Of a DNA stretch of 64,000 nucleotides, positions 9,684 to 21,976 are shown piece after piece (positions within the stretch are counted from its first letter, which is position 1; each line of letters opens with the position of its first letter). The notes under the pieces are model-generated. The model worked only from the letters and a program-made list of their open reading frames with translations, was not told the origin of the DNA and searched no databases. Origin of the DNA: Corinectria fuckeliana (Eukaryota; Ascomycota; Sordariomycetes; Hypocreales; Nectriaceae); contig WPDH01000053.1 in assembly GCA_019137255.1 (NCBI GenBank), forward strand, positions 1 through 64,000, given 5' to 3'. A program made the translations under genes and the position numbers.

Positions 9684-12560
9684 TTAAATCATCGCGCTCA
9701 GCTCGCTGCCGAGTCCCTTCTTGCTCTTCCACATCGTTCGCTTCTTGTCTCTCTTCGCCTTCATGGCCTCCCAGCCCTCCTCGTCATCGTCATCTGACCC
9801 ATCACCAGGCTTGACAATGTTGATGGTCGCTTTGGGCTTATTTTCGTCCCAACGTCCAAGCGCCCCGGACATGGTGTTCGTCCGACGGTGGGTGTCGGGA
9901 ATCATGGGGTTGAGCTGGGATACCGGTCGGTACCGGCCGGGGAGGCCGACGTTGCTGCGCTCAGACGGTGCGATAGACGGCGTGTAACCCATGCCACCCA
10001 TTCCCGTTCCCATAACGGAACCAGCGTACCCAGGCTGTTGGATGAACGAGCCGGAGCTGGGTTGGACCATGCTCATAGTCCGAATAGAAGGATCCAGGAG
10101 GCGAGGTGGCTCCATTGTCGGCTCGAACATCATCGACTGCCTTGAGAGGTCGTTCATCGACTGCGTGGCCGCCAGCCCTCCGTAGGGCTGCTGCATTTGC
10201 ATCTGGGGCTGAGGCATACCCATGCCCGGGTTCTGAGGTTGTTGACTGCCGGCCATCATTTGCATAAATTGCATCTGCATCTGCATGAACTGCGACATCT
10301 GCTGGGTCATCTGAAGTTGAGCTTGGTCTCCCACAGTGAGCGATTGCTGAGGCATCTGGGGCATTCCAGGCATGCCTTGCATAGCGCCTGGTCCACCCAT
10401 TCCGTACATTTGCGGAGGGACCCCTCCCATGCCGCTCATGGCGTCAAAGCCTTGAGGTCCGTTCATACCGGACATGAGCCTTTGGCTTTCGATGTTGGGG
10501 CTTCCACCACGTCTCATGGCTCGTGAGCGCTCTTCGCTAGCAATGACACCGACCAGGCCGCCGGGTGGGACACCCTGTTGTTGGGGCTGCGGGGGAACGC
10601 CACCAGCAAACGATAGCGACTCCCGAATGGCCGGCTTGTTGATGCTAGCACCGACAAAGGGATCCTGGGGAAGGTTGCGAGCAAAGGCTGGGAGGACCGA
10701 GTGACGCTGGTTCCCGTTATTCGAGGGTTCACCCATAGCAGATCCGGGCCTCGGTGGTTGTAGCTGAGCACCACCGCCGCGAAGATTAGGGTTAGAACCC
10801 ATGGTGCTCAATCGAGTCGGTGGTCGGTTCCTGCCAGGAAAGCCATGGGCCTGAAGGATTGCCAGGGGTACTTCTTCGTCTTCATCTTCGTCGGAGATGC
10901 CAGTTGGGCCAGGGGAAGGTGTTTTCTTCATCACGTGCAACTGGGGCGCGCTCATCGAGTTTGGTAGGCTCGGGCGGTCGATGTGATTCATTTCAGGCTG
11001 CTCGCCAGTAACCTTCATCATCTGCTGCCGATATACGGCCATGTGAGCCTCTTGCTTCTTCCTTTGCTTCGCCTGCTGCTTAGACTTTTCCAAGTCGTCG
11101 TCGTCGTCATCGTAGTTGATATCGTCTTCGTCATCTTCGTCGTTGGCGCTTTGCTGCTGAGTGGGCTCAGCAGTGCCCCGGCGCTCCTTGTCCTGGCGAT
11201 ACTTTTCAAACTGGGCGGGAGTCATGACCTTGTTCCGCGGGGGACTGGCAGTTCGGGCGGTCCATCGATTGGCAAGGCGTGATGAGTGTGCGAGCGTTCC
11301 CTCAAACAAGTTGTCGTCACCTTTCTTGAAACTCGAGTTCAGCGGCTTTCTGCCAAAAGCAGAAGTGTCGAAAGTGTCCTCATCCTCTTGATATCGTGAG
11401 GATTGGGATTGGGAGTTGGAGTAGATGCTCGAGCTAGTCGTTGCGTTGGACAGGAGTCTTCCAACGGTGATGGAATCTTGCAGCAGCTTCGCATCCTCGT
11501 CCTCGATTATGTCGGATGGGCGGCTGATCGTCTTGAAAGAACTCTGGTGTCGTGGAACAGGGGGCGGCATGTCGTTTTCGGGGTCAGGTGAGTTCGGGGC
11601 GGAGCCGAGGAGATTATCGCCCTCGTTGCGGCTGCTATTCCACGACGTAGGAGGCGGCTCGACCTTGGTCGATTTGTTGATGCTGAGCGGGGCCGGTTGA
11701 ACTGGACGGTTGCCCGTGAGAGAGCGAGGCGCGGTGGAGCCCTCGAGATTCTTCAAGGTAGCTACACTGGCTCGCTTGTCGAATGACGTGAACATGGAGC
11801 CGAAATCTCCACCTAAATCCATATTGCCGTTCTCTTCTAGCTTAGGAGGCGTTGCCGTGCTGGTCGTCGAGTCAGTCATGCCTCTCGGTCGCCCAGTGAA
11901 GTCCTGGTGTTGGATCGTGGGAACAGGCGGCACGTCGGGGATTGCGTCGCTGCTGGGTGCGGGCGTGCTGTGCTTCTTCTGCACCCCAAAGGAGAATGTG
12001 CGGCCAGCTCGGTTCAGAAATCCAGATCCGCTCGACTTGGGTGCTGCTCGTGATCCAACGTCGTGGAGGTTCTTTTTGCCCGTGTGCTTTGAATCGTCAA
12101 GATCTGCAGAAGACGGAGTTGTCGAGGCGGCGCTGTGTCTTGAAGATGTATCAGTGGATGTGGCCTTAGTCGTGTTTGACGCCCCACTTCCCCTGAGAAG
12201 GAGTCAGCGCCATCGTGCACGACTATTTCGCATCAAAAAGAAACGAGCATACCCCAAGCGGAATGTGGCGTAGTGACATTTCTAAGGGAGTGGGGAGGAG
12301 TTGACGAGGACTCACCGGTTGCCGCTCTTCAGTTCAGCAAACATGTTATCCTCCACGTCCAGCTCGAGCTGGCTGGGCCTGGGAACGTGGCCATTCGCTC
12401 TAGCCATCCTCGCACCTCCGTCGAACGACCGGTTGACCGAAGTGTCGGTTCGCTCAATGACTCGGAAGGATGGTTGTTCAGGTGCTACTTGGCCATGCTG
12501 GAAATCTTCCGGGGTTGCGGTCGACTTCCGCCTGTTGAACGCGACACCGAATCTAGGCAT
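9684..12560 (-). CDS. Conserved fungal protein of unknown function, Met/Gln-rich low complexity
   Basis: Exons on the minus strand are 12560-12316 and 12192-9684 (917 residues), with intron 12193-12315 (GTGAGT donor, GCTGACTCC branch, CAG acceptor). The start MPRFGVAFNRRKS is followed by a basic, Ser/Thr-rich half containing FGSMFTSFDKRAS near residue 220, then acidic runs (DEDDINYDDDDDD), a Lys/Gln segment likely to form a helix, and from about 650 to 755 a striking Met/Gln/Gly/Pro region. The C-terminus is a compact charged motif (EEGWEAMKAKRDKKRTMWKSKKG). No catalytic domain or membrane segment is seen. The overall look is a largely disordered scaffold or RNP protein; I do not recognise its function. 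The upstream minus strand is CT-rich to about 13.9 kb, suggesting a long 5' leader. Confidence 0.85.
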
Positions 12561-13068
12561 ATAGAAGGCGCTTCGGGGACTCGATATAAATTATGTGCAA
12601 CCCATAAAACTAAAGATGAAGGTAAATGCGAGTGAATGACCGATCGTCTGAAATCGTATGCGGATGCGGTCGAAAAATGAAGGTAGAAAGAAGAAAAAAA
12701 AGAGGATCCTATACGAGGCTCCCGGGGGGTAGTGTGATGATGCGGGTATTCGTGGCGGGTCGAGTCAAGGAACTGGGATATGAGCCACGGGGTCGGGCAA
12801 CTGCATGGCGGCGGGAGGTCCCAGGTCAGTAAATGTCGGGGGCACGAGAAGGATGTAACAATCCCGTAGTGGTGGTGGTGGGTGGTGGTGATCGGTGACG
12901 CAAGGAAGGGGTTGGGCAGAGCTAGAACAATGGGCGCGGAGTCTGGACGCAGAGTCCAGACACGATGCTTTATTGAAGCGGGCAGAGCAGCCAGGAACCG
13001 GCAAGTTTGTTTTGGTCGGGTACTGGGCCGATACTGCAATGGTTGACTGGCAAACCGGGTGGTTGGCT

Positions 13069-13099
<31 letters not shown>

Positions 13100-14476
13100 G
13101 GCGGCGGCATGTGTCATTGAAGGTAAAGAAAGTTGGAACTCACATTTATCTCCAGGAACGAGGGACAGACGAGAATTGTGTTGGTTGGTATTAGGAGAGA
13201 GTGGCTGGCTGAGCCGAACAGGGACGGACGTCGAGAAATAGCGAAACGAAACAACAGCATGGAAAAAGGTTGCGGACGGGTCATCCAACGGCGCAAGCAA
13301 CGGGAACAGGAACAGTTCAGGGCGAGAACGAAAGCACAAGACAAGAGGCGATGATTAGGGGAAAGTCTGGTGGTGAGGTTGAATGAAAGAAGAGTGCGAC
13401 CAAGTGGCCCGACAGGTCGACGGGTTGACGGCGGGTGGGTGAGCAAGTCAGGGTTGTTGGACGGTGTACAGTGCACAAGCACAGTGCAGTCTGGGAGCGG
13501 TAACGAAGTTCAGCCAGGGCCCTTCGAATGGCAAATGCGAATGAATGCAAATGCAAATGCACGGCCTCGGCCTCCGGTTGTCTCTGGGTCTAGGCCGGGA
13601 ACAACGAGCGTGACAGAGTGAGGAATGCGGGTCGATCATCCGAAGAACGAAGGCCCAGACAAACAGAGGGAGGCGACGACGACAAAGTGTTCTTGGTGAT
13701 GATGAGAGATCGATCGCGCAAACCGAACGGGACGACGGGAGATGACGGCTGCGGTTAGGGGAGCGATGTGCTTCTAGGCCAGGTTCCCACCCACACGGCG
13801 TCAACTCGCGGGCCACCTGAGGTTTAGTGAGGTCTCGTAAGCCATGGTCTCTCTCTCTCTCTCTTCTTCTACCTTCCATACCTACCTACACCTACTAGGC
13901 TTGGACGTGCTAACTGGCGGGCGGGCAACCATCCGCGGGCTGTTCAGCTGTGTTGACGACTGGCTACTTTTAGTCTACCGGCCAAGGGTTCCATTCTAGG
14001 TAGGTAGGCGTCCAAGCATCTGAGCTGGGCCGTGGCCCATAGCACGTCGCTGCTATTCTCCAATTTACATGGTATTAGCGGCGGCGACGTCGTCGCTGCA
14101 ATGGTAAAATGGCGTGGTCATAGTTAGGGACGAAAGACAGCCCGAGACGTCGACTCCACCAAGACCGAGCCTGGGGCTTCCCTAACCAGGCAATCCCATG
14201 CCACCACATGCCACCGCGGCCGTGCGATGCTCCCTCCGTCCTAGCCCACTGCCATGCCAGCCTAGCCCATGCTCCTAGGTACAGTAATGCTCCCTAACAA
14301 AGCGCTCTACATGGTACTACGCACTACGTAATGAACCTTCAACGCAGGCACAAAGTGGGCGTCGTCGTGAAGGCTTAGCTCAGGCTCAGGCTTCCATTGC
14401 CACCTAGAGCTCAGCCAGGACAAGGCCAAGCCGCGGTTGGTTCCTTGCGTTTTCCCTGCCCCAAATGGCTACTACC

Positions 14477-14494
14477 TACCTACCTAGGTAGGTA
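14477..14494. repeat. 18-bp perfect palindrome TACCTACCTAGGTAGGTA
   Basis: The sequence equals its own reverse complement over 18 bp, centred on CCTAGG. It is the longest of a series of TACCTA/TAGGTA motifs in the intergenic DNA of this window. Confidence 0.9.
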
Positions 14495-15304
14495 CCATTC
14501 CTGGTGTCCGGAAGACTTGAGGAGGGCTCCAACCGGCAAATCCCCTTTTCAGCGCGTTACAGTGGACTTCAGAGACAGTTGGCATGGCGGCCACAAGGCG
14601 GCGCTTGACAGGCCCAAGACAGGACCGGCCGGTAGGGTCGGGTGGCTTATAAACGACCAGCTCGGATTGACGCAACAAGATGGGGGACGATGGCACTATA
14701 GACACTAGCGACAGGGGGAATCGGGGCTTGCACATGCCTGGAAATTGGGTGGCCAATAGTCCCGGAAGTGGCCCGGTACGAGCTTATTGTTGCAGCCTTC
14801 AGAATCATTTAGTTTTTTGCTTACCAGGCTGGCTCGTTATAGCGTCCCCGAAGCTGCCTGCCTCATCCCTACAATACTCGCCGCACTTACTACATAATAC
14901 TCGGTGAGGCATCTGTTCATTATACATATAGTACCCTTCTACGTACTATGCAGTACATACGGTACCTCCATTGGGTACGAGGAGGGTCTTTGTTCTGTCT
15001 TGCTTGGTTGCTTGGATTGGATGAACCCGGTGATGGTGGACCCTTGAATGTCTCACAGAAAAGAAGCACTCGCGGCCGTGCTGCGTTACGCTGCTAGCGT
15101 CCACTAACAAAGCTCTGGGTCTTGGGTTGCTAGGATCATCGTTCTAGAGGTAGCTGCTTGCGGACGGCAGCGGCAGGCCCGGAGGTTTGGGCATTCTTTT
15201 TTTTCTCCTTCCGTCTCTTTGCTTTTGCGGTGTCTCAATTCAAATGGCTTTTGCTTGCTTTTAGGGAGGACCCTGTCAACCGCTGTCTTTCGGTTAGCAC
15301 CCAA

Positions 15305-15346
15305 GGGGGGGGGGGGGGGGGGGGGGGGGNNGGGGGGGGGGGGGGG
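15305..15346. other. Poly-G run with two-base gap (NN), probable assembly artefact
   Basis: 25 G, then NN at 15330-15331, then 15 G. A homopolymer of this length joined by an undetermined pair is more likely a scaffolding or gap-filling artefact (or poly-G read tails) than true sequence. Frames crossing it, which translate to poly-Gly or poly-Pro, should be ignored. Confidence 0.85.
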
Positions 15347-17357
15347 CGGCCAGCTAGCGAAGCAGGATGCTCCCTAGACAGCAGTTCTTCACCACGACAT
15401 CCCCCAAGTCCGTTTGGGGGCCAAAGGAACCGGGATTCATGGACGTCAAGACGCATAGGACAGTGCGGTGGAGTGTTGCTATTTCAAGGGGTTGTGGATG
15501 CCCGTGAAATGTGGGTGCGGGTGACCCTGTGGATGGATCGGGATCCAGCAAAAAGGGTCAGGTCGGGATCAGTACCTATCTAAGTTGTTAGGTCTTCATC
15601 ACAGCCGAAGGACAATGAAATCAAAGGCTCGAAGACCCGATTTACTCTGCTACAGCCGAGGTGCCAAGTACACGAGGTTCCGCACTGTGGTACTTGCTTT
15701 CCATTCGCATCCAACCCATGATCCAGCCTCATCCCATCTCCAACTATGTACCACCACAGTCCCGGGGTCTGCCCTTTGCCTTTTCCAGGGCTTCAAAAGG
15801 CTTCCAATTGCATCGAGTCCACGCCAGGCCGTGGCCACCATTCATCCATGTCGTGTGAGCCCCAAGCTGCCCTGCGATGGGGTCGCCGCCCGGCCTTGCG
15901 GGCTGGGGGTTCAGGGCCCTGCCCAGTCACCCCCCATGCAACACACGCTCTGGTGACATCGCGAGAGAGAGGGAGGAAAGAAGAACAACGGGCACAACGT
16001 CAACAACAATAAACAACAACGCGATGATGCAGGTTCGGGCCCGCCGTGTGCAGGCTCGGATGGATCGTCGCTGGACACCAAGTCCCCGAACGTGCGTGCC
16101 TGCAGGTCCCTCAAACGTGCCCATGCTACCGGTTGTTCAGCTTTCTAAAGGATGTACCGCTGACGTCGGTGACCCATCACGATCTACAGGAACTGGACGA
16201 TCACAACCCACGGAAGGCGATTGATGATGTTTGACCACCTGGCCGATGAACTGATAACCACGATCAGCAAGGAGGAAGGAGGAGGGAAATGAGGGGCGCA
16301 CCGTGCTGAGATCTGCAACACTTACGAATACTTCTTTTCAGGCACAGCATATTCCCTGCCCGGTCACGTATGTATCCCCCGGTCGTGGAAGCCATCAACA
16401 AGTCATCCATCTGCGGAGTGAGAAGTGAGGATCCGGGTCCCCTTTTTCCTGCTACGGTGGAACCAGGCTGCTTCTGCTTCCCAACTCCGTCAGCCAACGG
16501 ATGGAGAAGAGAATGGAGCATTTATATGGGCGATGGAAATTTTAGGTCCATCGCCATGAAAGCTTGGCCAATGCATCTGCCAGGGGCCGATTCCTGCTGG
16601 CCGATTGTCGTCTGCTGCCAACATCCCTTTCTCCGTCTCGTCCTCTCCACGGGCGCCAGCGTCCGTCTAAGACACTGTGGGCTCTAACTCGACTAGTGTG
16701 CATGTGTCAGTCAATCAACCTCTCGGTGCGCCGGCGTCATTGTCATTGTCAACGAAAGTCAAGAAAAGCTTGTCGCCCTTTCTGTCACGCTTTGCTGCCC
16801 GAGACCTCGTCACGACAGGATGCCGCCAAGGCGGTGTTCCCGTCGTCACCTAGTCACCTATTCATAGTCCAGCCCGGATTACAGTCAGCTGCCTCCTGCA
16901 GCTGTGCCACGACAGGACGGATTGCTTTCCCATCATGCCGCCAAAATGCTGGGTTACTGGGGCAGCTAAAGCCGTAGCTCAATGTGTGGCTGCCCAGCCT
17001 GCCCATCTTCAATAACGGGCATGGCCGGCGCTGACCTGCTGAGACGAGGCGCGATGCTTTAGACAATCACTCAGACAGAAAGGGGAAGCCCCCATCCCGT
17101 CCCTTGGAGTTCCGTCTGGTTGTCAGAAACACGACAACCTCGACCCGTGGCTGAGTTGGCTCTGGAACACCACGCAATAGTACGTGCCGAGATGCACGCA
17201 CAGTGCTGCATCCATATTCGTGCGAATGCCGACGCAAGATGAATACTATGGAACACAGTTGCACCGGATCTACTACCATAAGTAAAGAAGACGGGATATC
17301 GCAAGGTGCGTCGGGCATTAGGTGGAGAAGCTTCAAGCAGCAGCCGTCTCACGTAAA

Positions 17358-17387
17358 CCCCCAAACCCCGACCCGGACCCCGACCCC
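17358..17387 (-). other. G-quadruplex candidate (G runs on minus strand)
   Basis: On the plus strand five C runs of 5, 4, 3, 4 and 4 bases are separated by 2-3 bases, so the minus strand has five closely spaced G tracts, meeting the G3+N1-7 rule. It lies in intergenic DNA. Confidence 0.6.
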
Positions 17388-19569
17388 AAACTCCAAATGA
17401 ACTTTTATCCTGCCCCGGTGTTTTTATGCTCTCACTACTGTGTTACTACTACGTACTATAGTAGCTAGATCCCAGACCTTTCGTATGTATAAGTAGGCAG
17501 ATAGATAAGTATGGGCGGCGCCAAGGGGAAGCGGATGCTGTGCCTGTTGAGCAGGAACACCGGAGGAGGGCTCTTGATGAGTCTCTCAGTACCCAGGTTG
17601 CCGGGTGCTTTCGAGGTCGAGGAGGAGGATGAGGATGATGGATTATCATCAGAGAAGCGCCTCCAACCTCGTCGTTGAAATAGCAACAATCTTGATTCCC
17701 GCCCAAGGCTCCACCCACCCCGAGACCTTGTTGGGAGGAGACTGGAGTCCAGGAACGTGCAACTCGTTGCCCTGGCTAGCTTGCTACCTCACTTGTTAAC
17801 TGGTTGCTACGCGTGTCAACGAGCCATCAATATGGCGGTGATCTGGTCTGGCTCCCAAGTAATTAAAATACAATAAAAAGCCCCTGCCGCGAGGACGAAA
17901 CACCAGAACGAAACTCGACAACATGTCAACAATGGATTGCGCGGCCGCCGAATCCCCCAAGCTTAGATCGGCCCGGTGCTGTGTCCTGGGTTTGAGCTAG
18001 GTATGCGCTGCCGTACAGTGTGTAAAAAAAAAAAAAAAAAAGACAAGCTGGGTTGGTGCATCCAGTGGTGGTTCGCATTCCGCGGCTGGCGCCTCGGGCA
18101 ATGTCTCACTCACTGCGGTACAATGTCACTCGGTTCCAGGCTGCTGGCGGCTTGCTTCTGGTTGCGTGTGTGTGTCTGAGGTTTAAAAGCGTTGCGTTGC
18201 GGTCGCTGTGACAATGGATTCCATCCCGCAGCTGGGTTTCTTTAGGGTAGCCACTCAGGCAACGCCGGATGCGGTCGAGTGAGAGAATGACAGAGAGATG
18301 ATGATGATGACGACGGTCGCTAGTCTTTGTGAGCGAGCCCTTTGGGTCTGGACCTCGGACAGCCACTAACCAATCTACATAGGTAACCAATGCACATGCC
18401 AAAGGCATTTCACTGCCGCTGCTGACGCCGGGGATGGATGATGCCTTTGGTTGGACCGCGCTTGGCACACTCTCGTGTTCTCCTCTGCTCAATTGTCAGT
18501 GGGAAACGACTTACCTAATTGGATATCTGACCTAAGCAGAAGTACGGAGTAGGCTACAGTGGGATCGGAGATGGATATCGACTTCCCTGCTTTGCCTGCT
18601 AAGCTTAACACACAATGGGGCATTCCCGCTTGCTTACACCCGAGAAGCTTTTTTGTTTTTGTTTTTCGTTGCGTAATGAATATTAACGGGAACCAGGGGA
18701 CCACGGGGCGAAGCGTCGCAAAGGCGATGCTATTTGCCAATTACAAGGCACAGGTTGGCGTTTGCTGGGGCTTGTGTGAGCGCTAATCTGCCCGGCAAGC
18801 CTATGTAGCGATCCGGGTCGGGACCGTGTGTGAGCTTGATCTATGACTTGATCTGTGACATGTCGGATTGTGCAGAAATAGACAGGCAAGCTGCACAACA
18901 TCACGCATACGACCTGATGCAGCTATATCAACAGTTCTTGTAGCATCGCCTCGGAAAGCGACGCTGCCATGGCCGTCCCTCGAAACAATAACGCATACTA
19001 TGTAGCTCCGTTCTGCCGCAAAACTGGCCCCATCCATACCTATCTAGCTAGATACGTATGTACCATGCTGGGCTAGGGTGAGTAGGCTGTGGCGGAGGCG
19101 TTTATTAGCCCGTTAATAGCTGTCCGTCGCCTTTTATTTCTTTTTGCTTCGTCGCTGCACAGCCCGAAGTTGCCAAGGTACGTGCTGCCTGCGATGGGAG
19201 TATTGGCTGCGAGGTAATTCGATGGGCTTTTCTTCTAGATAATCAATCAGTAAAATCGATCTGCCTCGGCCGCCATCTCTGTAATCTAGTGGCTGCTGGC
19301 TCGCGACCCTCTTTCTCCAGCTTCAGGGTCCTCGTTCCTACATACTAAGCTAGTCGCAAAAAAGCGTCATCGCCTCTTCGAACTCTGCTTTGCATCGCGA
19401 CTCCACCGGTCCCACGCGCGACTTTGTCTCCTCTCCCTCTGGCTCCCTCTCTCTCTTTCTCACACTCCTTTTTCCGTGGGCCTCCTTCCCGGGCTTTCCC
19501 TTCCTTGTCAACCATCCAGCGCGCCCGTCACAAGCAGCCTCCGCTACCACACCCAACGTAGGCGCCATC

Positions 19570-21643
19570 ATGAGCTCGCCGTCCACGCCGTCCACGCCCG
19601 GCCGCCTGGTGCGGCGCCCGTCTCTGCTGGCCCAGGACGAGTCGCACAACCCGCTGGGCACCCGCAGCGGCGCCCTGCAGTCGCTCATTCGCAGCCGCTC
19701 CGCCGCGAGCATCCACAGCATGGCCAATTCCTACGCCTCGCATCCCAAGTCGGCCTTCTGGGCCGGCCCGGACGACGAGGAGACGGCGTCCTCGCGCGGC
19801 GCCCGCGTCCAGGACAACGACGAGATCGGCCGCCTGCTCGCCGACGAGCGCCGCCTCACCCAGCTCCTCAACGGCCCGCAGAACCGCAGCCTCAAGCTCA
19901 TCGGCCGCAGCAACCCGCGGTACTTCTGGGAGCAGTACTGGACCCGCGAGGACCAGCTCGACGCCATGACCAAGCCCCTTCGCGAATACTACGAGCGCAT
20001 CAACGACCTCGTCCAGCAGTACATGTACATCGATGCCCTGCTAGACTCGGCCATCCCCCACGAACTGCTCAACGAGTACCAGACCGACATCGAGGCCTCG
20101 GCCTTCCGCCCCGTCAACGTCCCCGACACCATCCGCGAGGAGACGGCGTCGTCTCCGTCCGACTCGCCTCCCCACAGCAACAGCAACAGCAACAACACCC
20201 TCACGCCCGAGTCATACGGCACCATCAAGGCCAGCGGCACCCCCAGCAAGCCTCATGCTCTGCCTCTCACCCGCACCCCCAAGGACATCTTCCGCTCCTC
20301 GGAGAGCCTGCCCCTGCTCCACCGCCAGGACGACGACGACGCCGACGAAGACCCCCTTCTTCCCGATCACCCGCCCGCCCACGAAGACGGCTTCGGCCCC
20401 AAGCCCCGTCTGCCGTGGCTCGAGGACGCCGAGATCGACAGCGACGATCCCGTCGTCACCCTCGCCATCTGGGTCAACTTCATCGCCAACGGCATCCTGC
20501 TCGCCGGAAAGCTTGCCGTCATCTTCTCCGTGCCCTCCATGTCCGTCCTCGCCAGTTTGGTCGACGCCGTCCTCGACTTCCTGAGCACCGTCATTGTCTG
20601 GGTCACCACCCGCCTCATCTCCGCCAGCCAGTCGGACCAGCACAGCTACCCAGTCGGTCGGCGCAAGTAAGTTGATACTTCATGCAATTGGGGGGAAAAC
20701 GAACCCAGTTGCGCTTCCAGCCGTGGCTAGCGGACCAATGATTATTAACACAACACCAACCGCGCAGGCTCGAACCCCTGGGTGTCCTCGTTTTCTCCAT
20801 CATCATGATCACCTCGTTCTGCCAGGTCGGTCTGCAGTGTATCCAGCGCCTCATGAGCCCCGATCATGCCATCCTAGAGCTCGGCCTTCCCGCCATCATC
20901 ATCATGGTCTCCACCATCGTCATCAAGGGCGCGTGCTGGGTCTGGTGCCGCCTCGTCAAGAACTCTAGCGTGCGAGCTTTGTAAGTGTCCCCTGTTCCAA
21001 CCCCTGCTTTGCAGGGAGGCGTGCACTTCTCCAAATCGCTTCTAACCCCTCCTAGGGCCGATGATGCCAAGACGGATGTAATCTTCAACGCGGGCTCCAT
21101 CCTGTTCCCCCTCCGTAAGTAATCCCGAGGCGCAATCCCTTACGTAGTATGCGAGATCGGATGCAGAACCCCTGTTTCCGCAGCCGCCTACCCCTTGGTA
21201 GCCCCCCTGCTAACCGGGCTTCTTGTTCTCTCTCAGTGGGCTTCTACGGACGCATCTGGTGGCTGGACGCCTTCGGCGGTTTGTTCCTCTCCATGGTCGT
21301 CATCCTCAACTGGAGCCAGACGTCGGCCCACCACGTCCGCAACCTCTCGGGCTTCTCGGCCCAGCCCGACGAGCGGAACCTGCTCCTGTACCTGACGATG
21401 CGCTTCGCGACCGCCATCCGCCAGATCCAGAACCTCCGCGCCTACCACGCCGGCGACAAGCTCTTCGTCGAGGTCGATATTGTCCTCTCCGCCGCCACGC
21501 CCCTCAAGGACAGCCACGACATCAGCGAGGTGCTCACCTACTTTCTCGAGTCGGTTCCCATCGTCGACCGCGCCTTTGTCCACGTGGATTATACGAGCTA
21601 CAACGCACCGACCCACATGCTGAAACAGTCCGCCGCGAAATGA
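19570..21643 (+). CDS. Cation diffusion facilitator (CDF) metal transporter, Mn-type
   Basis: Exons 19570-20666, 20768-20980, 21056-21114 and 21237-21643 give 591 residues; all three introns are GT..AG and splicing restores CDF sequence (VGRRKLEPLGVL, ALADDAKTDVIFN, LFPLLGFYG). The protein has a long hydrophilic N-terminus (about 300 residues, Ser-rich, with an Asp/Glu stretch near 258-265), then a membrane domain. The first metal site reads SLVDAVLDF and the second DDAKTD: two DxxxD motifs, the pattern usual for manganese-type CDF proteins rather than the His-containing zinc type. A cytosolic C-terminal domain (AIRQIQ.. VEVDIVLS.. FVHVDYTS) follows. It probably exports Mn2+ or a related divalent metal by proton exchange. 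The ATG at 19570 was chosen over in-frame upstream sequence because that sequence looks like a CT-rich leader. Confidence 0.9.
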
Positions 21644-21976
21644 AGCAGACATCGTCGAGAGCAGCCGTGCAAGGGACACACATTGTTCGCGGTAGGCGGG
21701 CTGCGTGTAGTTGAAAGCGAGAACCGTCGTTTACAACGAGTGTGGCATAGGAAATCTCGACACTGGATGCTGGATTTTGATGGGCGTATTCTGCCGGTTT
21801 GTACTAGTTGAATAAAAAAATACTTGTGTACGAATAGAAGGAGTACTATATAGAACAGGAACAGACAGGCCCCAGCTGTAGCCACACTTGTATGATAGGA
21901 GAAAGAAATGAACAGAACAGGCAACTTCACCGAAAAGTAGCATAGCCCTCCCTCCTCCCTTTTCCCTTCTTCCCTT
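21644..21976. other. Convergent 3' intergenic region (CDF / STT4)
   Basis: 333 bp between two stop codons; AT-rich near 21780-21850, consistent with polyadenylation signals. No gene seen. Confidence 0.6.

Larger units (their letters stand above)
12561..19569. other. 7-kb stretch without a supportable gene
   Basis: No frame shows protein-like sequence with plausible splice sites. 12561-13900 is CT-rich on the minus strand and probably is the promoter and leader of the gene ending at 9684. The rest holds TACCTAGGTA-type palindromes (near 13881, 13996, 14477, 19041), a poly-G assembly gap (15305-15346), a C-rich G-quadruplex candidate (17358-17387), an A17 run near 18024-18040 and, just before 19570, a CT-rich leader for the CDF gene. 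Noncoding transcripts cannot be excluded. Confidence 0.6.

Noticed and set aside
12485..13339. 284-codon minus-strand frame upstream of the Met/Gln-rich gene
   Set aside because: Ser/Pro/Arg/Thr-rich translation of CT-rich leader DNA; no domain. It overlaps the first exon in a different frame.
15158..15583. Frame through the poly-G run
   Set aside because: It contains a poly-Gly tract made by the assembly artefact at 15305-15346.
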